Part shown: positions 32,737 to 42,005 of the stretch, piece after piece
How the letters are laid out: each line of letters begins with the position of its first letter
Position numbering within the stretch: position 1 is the stretch's first letter
DNA from: CAYQUL01 sp964568925
Lineage (GTDB): Bacteria > Patescibacteriota > Microgenomatia > UBA8517
Assembly: GCA_964568925.1 (NCBI GenBank)
Contig: CAZMSJ010000006.1
Location: forward strand, 1-58,391
DNA: 58,391 nucleotides
Direction: 5' to 3'
Translations under genes and position numbers: made by a program
Notes under the pieces: model-generated
Databases searched by the model: none
What the model was told of the DNA's origin: nothing
What the model saw: only the letters and a program-made list of their open reading frames with translations

Positions 32737-35169
32737 ATGGAATTTATTGCTTGGCATTATTCATTTGGAATTAAGTATTATCTTGCTCGATTAGCCTCGA
32801 CCTTGTCTGCCGTCTCTCATCAATTTTCTCTCAGTCTTCTTCTTCCGACATTATTTTCTCCCTGGAAACGTCTAATTATTGTGAAGAGAAAAAAGGGATT
32901 TAATCTTGCTGTTTCTTTTCAAGAGATGAGTTTTAACTTCGTGAGTCGGGGAATCGGTGCTGTTTGTCGCATTGTGTTGTTTGTAACCGGCTCACTTGTA
33001 CTGCTGCTTGTTTTTGTATCAGGTTCCTTAGGCTTTGCTGTCTGGCTCATTGTTCCCTTTGTTTCACTTCCCCTCTATGGAGTCTATAAACGACAACCAC
33101 GATATGTCATTGGTGATTTAGTAAATAGATATAAGAATGAGATTCCAAGAGCTGCTTTTTTTACATCAGACCCTGGGATGTTTTTGCTTTCTCATGTTGC
33201 CCAGATGTCTGAAGCATTTCCAGAGAAGCTTGCCTTTTCAGAAAAAGAGTATTTGACCGCTCATGATTTTATTGAAGAAATCATGCAATCAAACAAAATT
33301 GATGAGCATGTGTTAAGACACTATCAAGTTACCCCAGCCGACATTTTAAGTGCTGCCAGTTGGTGGGATGAGAGACGAGGAAGTAAGACACAACTAACAG
33401 CAGAACGTGCTCTTGGTGTTGGAATTGGCAGATCACTCTTGGCTGGATACACACCAACGCTTGATTTGTATTCAACCGATATGTCAGAAACTACATTTAA
33501 TCATCACTTGATTGGTCGTGAATCAGATGTATCACACATTACCCGTGCATTAACGGTTGGGAATGGAGTAATTGTGACTGGAGCACCAGGGGTGGGCAAA
33601 AAGACGGTTATCTATGAGTTGGCTCGTCGAGCGCATGATGGGTTACTTGGTGCTGATATGTCATACAAGAGAATTCTTGATTTTGACTATAACGCTGTCA
33701 TTTCATCTGTTTCAGATGTAACTCAAAAGAAGGAAATTTTGTCTGCTGTTTTTACAGAAGCGGAACAAGCTGGGAATGTTATTTTAATGATTCGAGACAT
33801 ACAACGTATCCTAAACGCAGAACTTGAGGGAATAGATATTACTGATGTCCTCACGAAGCACCTTGAAAACAGGAAACTTCTTGTTTTGGCAGTGATTGAT
33901 CGAGAAGACTATGATCGATATGTTTCTCGAAATGAACGACTGAAAAAATACTTTGACACGGTAACTATCACCGAAATGCCAAAGAGCGAAGCATTTTCAA
34001 TTTTGATGGCACATGCGAGAGAAGAAGAGAAGCGTTCAGGAATAGTTGCTTTGGTTCCCGTTCTTCGCGCTATTTTAGAAGGGTCTGATGAATATGTAAC
34101 TGATACCCCTTTCCCAGAGAAAGCTCTTGAATTGTTTGATGCAATTGTTACCTATCACCGTGAGAAGGGGACGACAAATGTAATTACCAAAGAAGAAGTA
34201 GACGCGTCACTTTCTGAGAAGACCGGTATAAAGCTTACCAATATGGGGAAAGAAGAGAAAGTAATTCTTTCTGATTTAGAAGGGATACTCCACAAAGAAC
34301 TTGTTGGACAAGAGTATCCAATTTCACTTATTGCTAAAGCACTTCGTGCAAAAACCTCAGGTGTTATTTCAAATGATCGACCTGTTGGTTCATTCCTTTT
34401 CCTTGGGCCAACTGGAGTTGGAAAAACAGAGACTGCCAAAGTATTGTCTCGTCTTTATTTTGGTCAAACAGCAATCATGCGTTTTGATATGGCAGAGTAT
34501 GGAGGGAACGAAGGTCTTGAACGTCTGATTGGAAATGCACAAACAAATATGCCTGGTTCATTGACTTCAGCCCTTGTCAGACAACCATCTGGGCTCTTGT
34601 TGCTTGATGAAATTGAAAAAGCACCACCTGCTATTTTTAATCTCTTCTTAACACTCCTTGATGAGGGACACATTACTGATGCCTTTAACAAAGTTGTTTC
34701 AGCACGGCACACATTTGTTGTTGCAACCAGTAATGCGGGAAGTGAATATATTAAGTCACTTGTTGATCAGTCAATCACAGGTGAAGAGCTACAGAAGAAA
34801 GTGATTGATCATGTCTTGTCCGAGCACCACTTCTCTCCTGAATTTTTGAATCGTTTTGATGGAGTTGTGGTTTACGAACCATTAACAAAAGAAGAGCTAC
34901 TCTCCGTTGCCAAACTGATGATCGGTCACATATCTGAGCAAATGAAAACAAAAGGCATTGCTATTGATTTTTCTCCTGAGGTATTTGTGAAAGTAGTGGA
35001 TGAAGGATTTGACCCATCTCTTGGTGCTCGACCAATGCGACGGGCAATAGAGTTGTCTCTTGGAGATTTTCTTGCAAAAGCAGTTATTCAAGGAGAGATC
35101 GAAAGTGGGGATACAGCCGTTGTCTCTGTTCATCCTGAGACAAATTCATTTATATTGAATAAGCACTAA
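32737..35169 (+). CDS. membrane-anchored Clp/HSP100-type AAA+ ATPase with degenerate first ATPase domain
   Basis: An 810-residue protein. The N-terminal 120 residues carry LFSPWKRL and two membrane helices (about 68-93 and 97-115), a layout I associate with CPR bacteria. Then come a middle region and two AAA+ modules. In D1 the Walker A reads GAPGVGKKT and the Walker B ILMIRDIQ, both missing key residues. D2 is intact: GPTGVGKTET, LLLLDEIEKA, TSNAGSEY and GARPMRRAIE. It likely unfolds proteins at the membrane using D2 alone. No ClpP gene is nearby. The start follows an extended -10 by 8 nt. Confidence 0.85.
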   Translation: MEFIAWHYSFGIKYYLARLASTLSAVSHQFSLSLLLPTLFSPWKRLIIVKRKKGFNLAVSFQEMSFNFVSRGIGAVCRIVLFVTGSLVLLLVFVSGSLGFAVWLIVPFVSLPLYGVYKRQPRYVIGDLVNRYKNEIPRAAFFTSDPGMFLLSHVAQMSEAFPEKLAFSEKEYLTAHDFIEEIMQSNKIDEHVLRHYQVTPADILSAASWWDERRGSKTQLTAERALGVGIGRSLLAGYTPTLDLYSTDMSETTFNHHLIGRESDVSHITRALTVGNGVIVTGAPGVGKKTVIYELARRAHDGLLGADMSYKRILDFDYNAVISSVSDVTQKKEILSAVFTEAEQAGNVILMIRDIQRILNAELEGIDITDVLTKHLENRKLLVLAVIDREDYDRYVSRNERLKKYFDTVTITEMPKSEAFSILMAHAREEEKRSGIVALVPVLRAILEGSDEYVTDTPFPEKALELFDAIVTYHREKGTTNVITKEEVDASLSEKTGIKLTNMGKEEKVILSDLEGILHKELVGQEYPISLIAKALRAKTSGVISNDRPVGSFLFLGPTGVGKTETAKVLSRLYFGQTAIMRFDMAEYGGNEGLERLIGNAQTNMPGSLTSALVRQPSGLLLLDEIEKAPPAIFNLFLTLLDEGHITDAFNKVVSARHTFVVATSNAGSEYIKSLVDQSITGEELQKKVIDHVLSEHHFSPEFLNRFDGVVVYEPLTKEELLSVAKLMIGHISEQMKTKGIAIDFSPEVFVKVVDEGFDPSLGARPMRRAIELSLGDFLAKAVIQGEIESGDTAVVSVHPETNSFILNKH

Positions 35170-35170
35170 C

Positions 35171-36403
35171 ATGCGCGCACCAATTTCACATGTTGTAAAT
35201 CACATTCGCATTTATGGGCGAAAGCACAGTGCCCTCTACACAGTCGCCATAACATTTTTCTTCTTCAGAATCTTTGATGGAATTTTAAGTTACGCAGTCC
35301 CACTCCTTATTACCGAACAAGGATATTCAAAAACACAGATGGGATTTGTTATTGGTTCCTCTTCATTTGCCGGTGCAGTATGTGACATTTTGCTTTCAAA
35401 AGTACTCAAGAAAACCAGTTATCGCAAATTGTTTTTTATGGTATTTGTCGCAGCAAGCGGATACTTGTTCCTTCTGTCTCACGCCAGTCACTTGTCTATC
35501 TTTGTGTTAGCAATGGCTCTGTGGGGGTTGTATTTTGACTTCATGAATTTTGGAACATTCAATTTTATTGCAACAACAACTGAAGAAAATGAACACACAT
35601 CAAGTTTTGGCGTCATGAGTGTCTTTGTAAATTTGGGATACTTGATTGCACCTATTATTTCAGGTCTCGTGATTCTTGATAAAGTTGGCGACAGAACGTT
35701 CATCTTGGCACTTATGTTCTTGGCCATGAGTTTTCTCTTTTTTCTCACAATTCCAAAAATTAAACCAAAACGAGAAGTTGTTATTTCTAAAAAATCGTTT
35801 TTGTCTGAGCTTTCAAACTGGAAATCTTTGACCAAATACTTAACTCCAGTTCTTGTGATGACCTTTTCCTTGAATATGACAGATGCCTTCTTTTGGACCA
35901 TTGGTCCAATTGTTTCTGAAAGCATGGGAAAGATTCATCCTTTTGGTGGACTCCTAATTACTCTCTACTTTTTGCCATCTCTTATTGTTGGTTGGTTTGT
36001 TGGTAGAATCACAAACAGGTTTGGAAAGAAAAGAACGGCAATGATTGCGTTCTTTTTTGGAAGTGCTCTTTTAAGTACCGTTCATTTTGTAGGCATTTCA
36101 CCGCTCCTTCTTTTGATTGTATTTGTCTCATCTCTTCTTTCATCAATCGCCTGGCCAGCTTTAAATGGTGCATATGCCGACTACATTGCAGAGACTCCAA
36201 AGTATGAGCCAGAAATTGAAGGAGTTTCTGATTTTACATATAACGTTGCCTATGTCATTGGCCCGATTTTAGCGGGTGTATTGGCTGATATTGTTGGAGA
36301 CGTAAATACCTTGGCGCTCGTTGGCGTGTTTGGAATGGTTGCTTCATTAATTTTACTCAAAGTCACTCCTCGCCACATTCATATTCCCAAAAACGTTCTT
36401 TAG
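35171..36403 (+). CDS. major facilitator superfamily transporter
   Basis: A 410-residue protein with about twelve hydrophobic helices. It has an MFS-like layout: a charged loop RITNRFGKKRTA between helices 8 and 9 and a helix-11 region FTYNVAYVIGPILAGVLAD. The start lies 1 nt after the stop of the Clp-like gene, so they are co-transcribed. Substrate unknown; a drug or metabolite exporter is likely. Confidence 0.87.
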   Translation: MRAPISHVVNHIRIYGRKHSALYTVAITFFFFRIFDGILSYAVPLLITEQGYSKTQMGFVIGSSSFAGAVCDILLSKVLKKTSYRKLFFMVFVAASGYLFLLSHASHLSIFVLAMALWGLYFDFMNFGTFNFIATTTEENEHTSSFGVMSVFVNLGYLIAPIISGLVILDKVGDRTFILALMFLAMSFLFFLTIPKIKPKREVVISKKSFLSELSNWKSLTKYLTPVLVMTFSLNMTDAFFWTIGPIVSESMGKIHPFGGLLITLYFLPSLIVGWFVGRITNRFGKKRTAMIAFFFGSALLSTVHFVGISPLLLLIVFVSSLLSSIAWPALNGAYADYIAETPKYEPEIEGVSDFTYNVAYVIGPILAGVLADIVGDVNTLALVGVFGMVASLILLKVTPRHIHIPKNVL

Positions 36404-36415
36404 TCACGTTTGTGA

Positions 36416-36421
36416 TATTAT
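36416..36421 (+). promoter_or_regulatory. extended -10 (TGaTATTAT) 7 nt before tgt
   Basis: TATTAT with a TG extension, followed by TTCCACC and the ATG of tgt, without a Shine-Dalgarno site. Confidence 0.6.
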
Positions 36422-36428
36422 TTCCACC

Positions 36429-37616
36429 ATGTCAGACAAAACACAATTTTCATTTGAAACAATTCAGAAAGATTCAAAATCAAAAGCTCGTTTAGGAAAA
36501 ATCACAACTCCTCACGGAGAAATCATGACGCCTGCCTTTACTCCTGTTGGAACAAAGGCAACCGTTAAGTCTCTGACGCCTGAAGAATTAAAAGAGGCAG
36601 GTTCTCAAGCGGTTCTGGCAAACACCTATCACTTAGCGTTAGCACCAGGAGAGAAGGTTATTGAATCGTTTGGAGGTTTTGCACCATTCATGGGGTGGAG
36701 TGGTCCAACCATTACAGATAGTGGTGGATATCAGGTTTCATTCCTTTGGGATCCAAATACTTCAGAAACGAGATCTGACTCAGTGAAAATTACTGAAGAA
36801 GGGGCAACCTTTAAGTCTCACATTGATGGGACTCTCATGACATTAACTCCAGAGCGATCAATGGAAATACAATCTGCTTTAAACGCAGATATTATCATGG
36901 CTTTTGATCAACCCCTTGGACCGCAGGCCTCAGAGAAAAAGCAAAAGGAGGCATTTGATCGAACCAAACGATGGGAAGAGCGATCATTTATTCATTGGCA
37001 GAAGTTACAGACGGAAAGAGAAAACTTCCAAGCACTCTACGGGGTAATTCAAGGAGAAACTGATCCTACCATGCGTCAGGACTCTCTATCTTTTATCCTT
37101 GATCTTAATTTTCCAGGACTTGCCATGGGAGGAGCTTCAATTGGATCAGATCCAAAAATCACAGCACAAGCTTTGGAAACCATTGCTCATATGATTCCTG
37201 ATGACAAACCATTTCATGCATTAGGCTTAGGTGGTGGCCCAGAAGGCATTTTTGCGGCAGTCGAGCGGTCTGTTGATACGTTTGATAATACTTCAGTTAC
37301 TAGAATGGCTCGTACCGGACAGTTGTTTTTCTATCCTGAAGATGGGGGAACAGTAACAAACAAATTCCGTTTTGATATTACGAAAAAAGCACATGAGAAT
37401 AGTCACGAACCAATCTCCACCCATTGTTCTTGTTATACCTGTAAAAAATATTCTCGAGCATATATACGGCATTTGTTAACACAAAAAGAAATATTAGGTT
37501 CTCGTCTTGCATCAATACATAATATTCATTTTATGAATGACTTAATGACAACAATTCGTGAATCATTAGCAGAAAATACTTTTGAATCATTGAAAAACAA
37601 ATGGATTTCCATTTGA
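36429..37616 (+). CDS. tgt: tRNA-guanine transglycosylase (Tgt)
   Basis: A 395-residue enzyme that exchanges guanine for a queuosine precursor at the wobble base of GUN tRNAs. Asp in DSGGYQ is the base-binding acid, GVIQGE and MGGASIG form the pocket, the nucleophile Asp lies in VDTFDN, and zinc is held by CSCYTCKK and the His of YIRHL. The pocket loop reads GGASIG instead of the usual GGLAVG, which may alter base preference. The gene has a leaderless promoter and is followed closely by a small secreted-protein cluster. Confidence 0.93.
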   Translation: MSDKTQFSFETIQKDSKSKARLGKITTPHGEIMTPAFTPVGTKATVKSLTPEELKEAGSQAVLANTYHLALAPGEKVIESFGGFAPFMGWSGPTITDSGGYQVSFLWDPNTSETRSDSVKITEEGATFKSHIDGTLMTLTPERSMEIQSALNADIIMAFDQPLGPQASEKKQKEAFDRTKRWEERSFIHWQKLQTERENFQALYGVIQGETDPTMRQDSLSFILDLNFPGLAMGGASIGSDPKITAQALETIAHMIPDDKPFHALGLGGGPEGIFAAVERSVDTFDNTSVTRMARTGQLFFYPEDGGTVTNKFRFDITKKAHENSHEPISTHCSCYTCKKYSRAYIRHLLTQKEILGSRLASIHNIHFMNDLMTTIRESLAENTFESLKNKWISI

Positions 37617-37652
37617 CAAACAATTCATCATATGGTTTCATACGAGACGAGT

Positions 37653-38327
37653 ATGGAAAACATTCAAACGCAAGAACCAGTAATTAACCAACAGCCGGTA
37701 GTTACGTTCCCAACCGCATCTTCAAAGAAAGGTATGCCTAAATGGCCATTTGCCGCAGGAGGAGTTTTACTTATTTTAGGTATTGGTGGATATTTTTTGA
37801 TGCAAGCTGGAAGTAGTGAAACAGCTGACAGTGCAACACCAACTCCATTTGTTTCAGGAATCAACAATATTGCAACACCAGAGGCAACAAGTACACCTGT
37901 TGCTGTAGCTACAGCAACACCAACTGCTACACCACTTCCAGTAAGTGACACACTACGAGCATCTACAGTAATTGAAGTACAAAACGGAACTGGTACATCA
38001 GGCGACGCTGCAGTTGCAAAGAAAGCACTTGATACCTTGGGATACAAGAAAGTTACTACAGGAAATGCTTCAACTGATTCTGCAACACAAACAACCATTA
38101 CCTATGGATCAGACGTATCTATGGCCGTTGTGAACGAAGTAACTTCAGCTCTTGAATCAGTATTTCAAACTGTAGTTGCACAAAAGGGAACACTTTCTGG
38201 AACAGCAAGTATGAGAGTTGTAACAGGACCTAAGAAGTCTGCAACAAGTGCAAGTGCAAAGCCAACAACTACACCTAAGGTAACTGCTTCCCCTGTTGCG
38301 ACCGCAACAGCTACACCAAAGAACTAA
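37653..38327 (+). CDS. membrane-anchored LytR_C-domain protein
   Basis: A 224-residue protein with one membrane helix near residues 33-50, a Thr/Pro/Ala-rich linker, and a LytR_C-type domain (VIEVQNGTGTSGDAAVAKKALDTLG region, about 110-190), then another Thr-rich tail. Such domains sit at the C-terminus of wall-polymer ligases and occur alone in CPR. ATG at 37653 is chosen over 37632: a TTGACA (37613-37618) lies upstream, and the later start begins MENIQTQ. Probable cell-surface role. Confidence 0.75.
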   Translation: MENIQTQEPVINQQPVVTFPTASSKKGMPKWPFAAGGVLLILGIGGYFLMQAGSSETADSATPTPFVSGINNIATPEATSTPVAVATATPTATPLPVSDTLRASTVIEVQNGTGTSGDAAVAKKALDTLGYKKVTTGNASTDSATQTTITYGSDVSMAVVNEVTSALESVFQTVVAQKGTLSGTASMRVVTGPKKSATSASAKPTTTPKVTASPVATATATPKN

Positions 38328-38331
38328 GGAT

Positions 38332-38360
38332 TTGACTTTTATTTTGGTTTTGTTTACATT
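38332..38360 (+). promoter_or_regulatory. consensus-like promoter TTGACT-17-TACATT before a secreted-protein gene
   Basis: TTGACT and TACATT are spaced 17 bp apart. The -10 ends 6 nt before the ATG at 38367. This is the clearest -35/-10 pair among the leaderless starts. Confidence 0.7.
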
Positions 38361-38366
38361 GATCTA

Positions 38367-39251
38367 ATGAAGAACGTTATCTCTTCTCTCTTAGTCGCCT
38401 CAACACTTATTTCTGTTTCTCCTTTCGTTGTTTTAGCATCAAATGATTCAAATGAAAATGAATCTTCAAACACCGGATCATCAACTTCAACTCCAAAGCC
38501 AAGTGAAACACCTCATGCGAGTGAGACTCCTCGAACTGAAACAACCCGACCACAAAAAACTGCGAAACCAAATGAAACTGTTCGACCTGTGGGGATACTT
38601 CGTAGAGCTGAAGACAACAAAATGAGGGAAGATGAACAAGATGATGATGATGATGATGACAATGGTGGACTTCGAAATGCATCTCGCTCTGCACTTATTG
38701 AGAAAAGAGGAGAAATCCGTGATGAATTTAAAACTACGCTTGAAGAAGCTAAGCAAGAATGGAAAGACAAACGAGCTGCTTTAATTGAAAACTTGAAAAA
38801 GATCAAAGATGAAAAGAAAGTAGAGATTGTTGAAAATGTCGATGCCCGGCTTGCTGATCGCAATGCTCATTGGGTAGAACATTGGACAAATGTTTTAACC
38901 AGACACTCTGAGCTTCTTGATAAGGTTCAATCAAAGGCAACTGAGCTTGAAGGCCAAGGGAAAGATATTACCTCTGTAACAACTGCAATTGCCGCAGCCC
39001 GTTCAGCAATTACAACTGCTCAAGCAAAAGTAACTGAACAAGCTGGTAAAACATACACAATTCCGGTAACAACTGAAGCAACACTTGGAGCAAATGTCTC
39101 AGCAACTGTTAAACAAATGCAAGCAGATGTGAAGTCAGTTATCACATTAATTGAGGCAGTTCGCAAGGCAACTCAATCAGCGATAAGTGCATTAAAGACG
39201 GTAGCTGGAGTAGCAAGTTCACCTGTACCAAGTCCAACAGTTCAGCCATAA
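38367..39251 (+). CDS. secreted coiled-coil protein with acidic low-complexity stretch
   Basis: A 294-residue protein with a signal peptide (cleavage likely near VLAS), a Ser/Thr/Glu/Pro-rich linker, a run of seven Asp near residue 93, and a long coiled coil (about 105-195) with heptad-like charged residues. The C-terminal part is Ala/Thr/Val-rich and helical. It probably lies outside the cell. No known family. The promoter is the TTGACT/TACATT pair directly upstream. Confidence 0.7.
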   Translation: MKNVISSLLVASTLISVSPFVVLASNDSNENESSNTGSSTSTPKPSETPHASETPRTETTRPQKTAKPNETVRPVGILRRAEDNKMREDEQDDDDDDDNGGLRNASRSALIEKRGEIRDEFKTTLEEAKQEWKDKRAALIENLKKIKDEKKVEIVENVDARLADRNAHWVEHWTNVLTRHSELLDKVQSKATELEGQGKDITSVTTAIAAARSAITTAQAKVTEQAGKTYTIPVTTEATLGANVSATVKQMQADVKSVITLIEAVRKATQSAISALKTVAGVASSPVPSPTVQP

Positions 39252-39258
39252 TAATCAT

Positions 39259-39522
39259 ATGAAAAGAAATACTGGTTTTGCCCACATTATTTTAATAGTG
39301 ATGTTTGTCATTGTTGCTTTGGGAGTTGTTGGATACTATGCAATGTCACAAAAGGGAATGATGGGTACATATAAGTCTGACTCACAATCAACAGTTACCC
39401 CAATGCCATCTCTTTCGCCTGCAAACGACGCAGCCACTATTCAAAAAGAATTTGATCAAACAGAACTTGAGTCAGTTGATACTGAATTTAGTTCTATCTC
39501 TGCACAAGTTAAGGGATTGTAA
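39259..39522 (+). CDS. small single-helix membrane protein (87 aa)
   Basis: Begins MKRNTGFAHIILIVMFVIVALG, a phrase I know from small CPR proteins, and resembles a short prepilin-like or tail-anchored start. A polar Ser/Thr/Pro-rich region and an acidic tail follow. It is 8 nt downstream of the coiled-coil gene and most likely in its transcript. Function unknown. Confidence 0.6.
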   Translation: MKRNTGFAHIILIVMFVIVALGVVGYYAMSQKGMMGTYKSDSQSTVTPMPSLSPANDAATIQKEFDQTELESVDTEFSSISAQVKGL

Positions 39523-39527
39523 TGTAA

Positions 39528-39533
39528 TATAAT
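39528..39533 (+). promoter_or_regulatory. -10 TATAAT 6 nt before the next start
   Basis: A perfect TATAAT is followed by six bases (GGCAGT) and the ATG at 39540. Confidence 0.6.
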
Positions 39534-39539
39534 GGCAGT

Positions 39540-40031
39540 ATGAACCTGCCGCCCCTTCCTCCTCAAGTTCAAGACGTTGGTGATAAATTATTACACCCGT
39601 ATGCTGATATTCCACTTCCTGGTGGTCTGTATTTTTCTCCAAATTTGCTTCAAGCAATCTTAGTCGTCTTTTTAATTTTCCTCCTTATCATGACCTTTGC
39701 CTCTCTTCGCCATAGATATTTAGGGTGGCACATTAAAGGAATCCTGCCAGGTCTTTCTTTTGGGTTTGCCTTGGCTTTAATTCTTGAAGGATTTCTCTTA
39801 ATCGGTGGCAAAACAGTACTAACAGAAGTATTAGGATGGAAAAATGCACCGAAGCCAATTTCAACAGCACTGGACACAGGACGGAGCAAATTAGTTGATG
39901 TGTTAGGGGTAACGGCTCCAATTCCTGAGAGTAACGCGTGCACCTTGGCATCCGCTTCTTCTCTTACACAAGCGTATTCTCAGCTTACTAAAAAAGAGCA
40001 GGATCAAGCAAAAGCTTCAATTTGTAAATAA
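39540..40031 (+). CDS. membrane protein of unknown function (163 aa)
   Basis: A 163-residue protein with a Pro-rich start, two hydrophobic helices (about 36-58 and 75-95), and a polar C-terminal region with two Cys (in ACTLAS and at the very end) that may pair outside the membrane. A leaderless promoter lies upstream. No recognised family. Confidence 0.6.
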   Translation: MNLPPLPPQVQDVGDKLLHPYADIPLPGGLYFSPNLLQAILVVFLIFLLIMTFASLRHRYLGWHIKGILPGLSFGFALALILEGFLLIGGKTVLTEVLGWKNAPKPISTALDTGRSKLVDVLGVTAPIPESNACTLASASSLTQAYSQLTKKEQDQAKASICK

Positions 40032-40085
40032 TTTTGATACACTACCTCATCGTTACTGTTGTTCTATTCCGGAGGTATTCTAATC

Positions 40086-40814
40086 TTGAGCGTTAAAACA
40101 GTCATTAAACGAGCACATATAACAGGAAAAGCCTACGAGGCCGTTGATATTCAAACGGGAGATGTTTGTAACCATCTGACGAAGGACTTCATGCAGTATC
40201 TGGTGTCTTTTCGAGTTCCGAAGTTAAGTCCTGACAGACGCTTTTTTGTTTTTCTTCCAGAGTGGACGGCACCGAACAAAGGGGTGCACTTGGTTGTACG
40301 GCCGACAAGCCGGGAGTCTTCTGTAGCGCTTGCATCAGGAGATGTTGCAGATAAAGGAAGAGAAGTTTGGTTCACTGAAAATCCACTCGTTTGTCAGTTC
40401 CTATCTGGGGCCCCAATGTTCATTCGTTCATTTTGGGGGACCGAGAGTGCAGCAGAAATGCGGTTAGCTCTCTCTACTTTGGCATCGACTGAAATGGCAT
40501 TAAAAACTGATTATTCAGTTTTAACCGAAGCCTTTATCGCACAGATTGCTCTCAAAAGGAACAATCCTCAGTATATTCGGGCAAGACTTTTAAATCGAAT
40601 ACCCTTGTTTGAATTCAGAAACGGAATAGTTCTACTCAGCGAGAAAAAGGCTGTTAAGGGTATGGAAGTCTATTTGCAGGACCCAGATATCTTTTCTCAG
40701 GAGCTTCGGATGCGGAATGGGTCTGGCACCTTTGTCGGGTGCAGAATGATTCTGGATGGTAAGGAGCGATATTTCTTAGTTTCAGTTAGTAATTTAGAGT
40801 TTGAGATGTGGTAG
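40086..40814 (+). CDS. hypothetical protein (242 aa)
   Basis: A soluble protein of no recognised family, with WFTENPLVCQFLSGAPMFIRSFWG in the middle. The start TTG at 40086 is chosen because GGAGGT lies 9 nt before it; another TTG at 40059 has no such site. This is one of the few genes in the core region with a Shine-Dalgarno site. It has its own strong terminator directly after the stop. Confidence 0.6.
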   Translation: MSVKTVIKRAHITGKAYEAVDIQTGDVCNHLTKDFMQYLVSFRVPKLSPDRRFFVFLPEWTAPNKGVHLVVRPTSRESSVALASGDVADKGREVWFTENPLVCQFLSGAPMFIRSFWGTESAAEMRLALSTLASTEMALKTDYSVLTEAFIAQIALKRNNPQYIRARLLNRIPLFEFRNGIVLLSEKKAVKGMEVYLQDPDIFSQELRMRNGSGTFVGCRMILDGKERYFLVSVSNLEFEMW

Positions 40815-40818
40815 TTTT

Positions 40819-40849
40819 ACCCCCTGTGACGTAAGTCACGGGGGTTTTT
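40819..40849 (+). terminator. rho-independent terminator
   Basis: CCCCC-T-GTGAC pairs with GTCAC-GGGGG around GTAA, with one bulged T, followed by TTTTT. It ends the hypothetical gene and directly precedes the prfB promoter. Confidence 0.92.
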
Positions 40850-40851
40850 GG

Positions 40852-40857
40852 TATACT
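40852..40857 (+). promoter_or_regulatory. prfB -10 hexamer 6 nt before the start codon
   Basis: TATACT, then AGCCAC and the ATG of prfB. The region upstream is occupied by the previous terminator, so no leader or ribosome-binding site can fit. Confidence 0.68.
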
Positions 40858-40863
40858 AGCCAC

Positions 40864-41937
40864 ATGTACGATCTAAAATCACAGATAGAAGAGTTAGTTT
40901 TGCGCTTCAATTCATTTAAGGAACACGTTGGTCTTCCTGAAAAGAAAAAACGATTAGAAATATTACAATCTGAAAGCCAAGATCCACAATTGTGGAGTAA
41001 TCAAGAAAGAGCTCGCTCAATAATGCAGGAGATTGGAGATATTGAAAAGGAATTGGCTGATGTTGCTGATGTGAGTGGTGAAATTGATTTGGTTGAGGAA
41101 CTCTCTAACGCAAACCAACTTTCTGAGGATATGGTTGCTTCAATAAATGATCTTGATCGACGAATAGCCAAACTTGAATTAACTGCATATTTGTCTGGTC
41201 GCTACGACAAGAAAAACGCACTTGTTTCAATCCATGCGGGACAAGGTGGAACTGAGGCAATGGATTGGAGCAGTATTCTGTTTCGTATGTATACCCGTTA
41301 CTGCGAGCGACGAGGATGGAATTGGGAAGTTCTTGATGAAACACCTGGGGAAGAGGCAGGACTCAAAAGTGTTGTCATTAAAGTAAGTGGCAGTTATGCC
41401 TATGGATACTTGAAACATGAATCAGGAACCCATCGACTTGTTCGCCAATCTCCATTTAATGCAGATAATCTTCGCCAAACATCATTTTCCCTTGTTGATG
41501 TGATGCCAGAGCTTGAAGATATGGATTTGCCTGACGTGGAGATTAAAGATGATGATCTTGAAATTACCTTTACTCGTGCAGGTGGGCACGGTGGTCAAAA
41601 CGTAAACAAAGTATCAACCGCAGTTCGTATTGTTCACAAGCCAACAGGTATTGTAGTCTCATGTCGAACCGAACGTTTCCAAGAGCAAAATCGAAAGTAT
41701 GCAATGAACATGCTTCGAGCAAAGTTGTGGGCCTTGGAGCAAGAGCGGGCAATGAAGGAGAGAAAAGACTTGAAAGGTGATTACACACCAGCCACCTGGG
41801 GCACTCAGATCCGTTCTTACGTCTTGCACCCATACAAGATGGTAAAAGACTTACGCACTGATGTAGAGACCGGCAACACCGAAGCTATCCTTGATGGTGA
41901 GATTGATGAATTCATTGAAGCTGAATTAAAGCTCTAA
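40864..41937 (+). CDS. prfB: peptide chain release factor 2
   Basis: A 357-residue RF2 that ends translation at UGA and UAA. The stop-codon recognition tripeptide Ser-Pro-Phe is in RQSPFNADNLR and the catalytic GGQ is in AGGHGGQNVNK. The reading frame is continuous from the ATG, so the programmed +1 frameshift that controls prfB in many bacteria is absent. Presence of RF2 and of TGA-ending genes here excludes recoding of UGA. The ATG at 40864 lies six bases after a -10 element, so the mRNA is probably leaderless. Confidence 0.96.
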   Translation: MYDLKSQIEELVLRFNSFKEHVGLPEKKKRLEILQSESQDPQLWSNQERARSIMQEIGDIEKELADVADVSGEIDLVEELSNANQLSEDMVASINDLDRRIAKLELTAYLSGRYDKKNALVSIHAGQGGTEAMDWSSILFRMYTRYCERRGWNWEVLDETPGEEAGLKSVVIKVSGSYAYGYLKHESGTHRLVRQSPFNADNLRQTSFSLVDVMPELEDMDLPDVEIKDDDLEITFTRAGGHGGQNVNKVSTAVRIVHKPTGIVVSCRTERFQEQNRKYAMNMLRAKLWALEQERAMKERKDLKGDYTPATWGTQIRSYVLHPYKMVKDLRTDVETGNTEAILDGEIDEFIEAELKL

Positions 41938-42005
41938 AACTTCCCCTCAGTTTCGAAAGACCTATATTTGTGATATACTTCTGGCCTAGGATTAAGGAGC
42001 TTAAC

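Noticed and set aside
38407..38863. Four overlapping frames opposite or beside the coiled-coil gene
   Set aside because: They are by-products of low-complexity Asp/Glu/Ser codons in the real gene.
40864..41937. UGA recoding as in Gracilibacteria or Absconditabacteria
   Set aside because: A complete RF2 with SPF and GGQ is encoded, and several genes end in TGA at sensible lengths.
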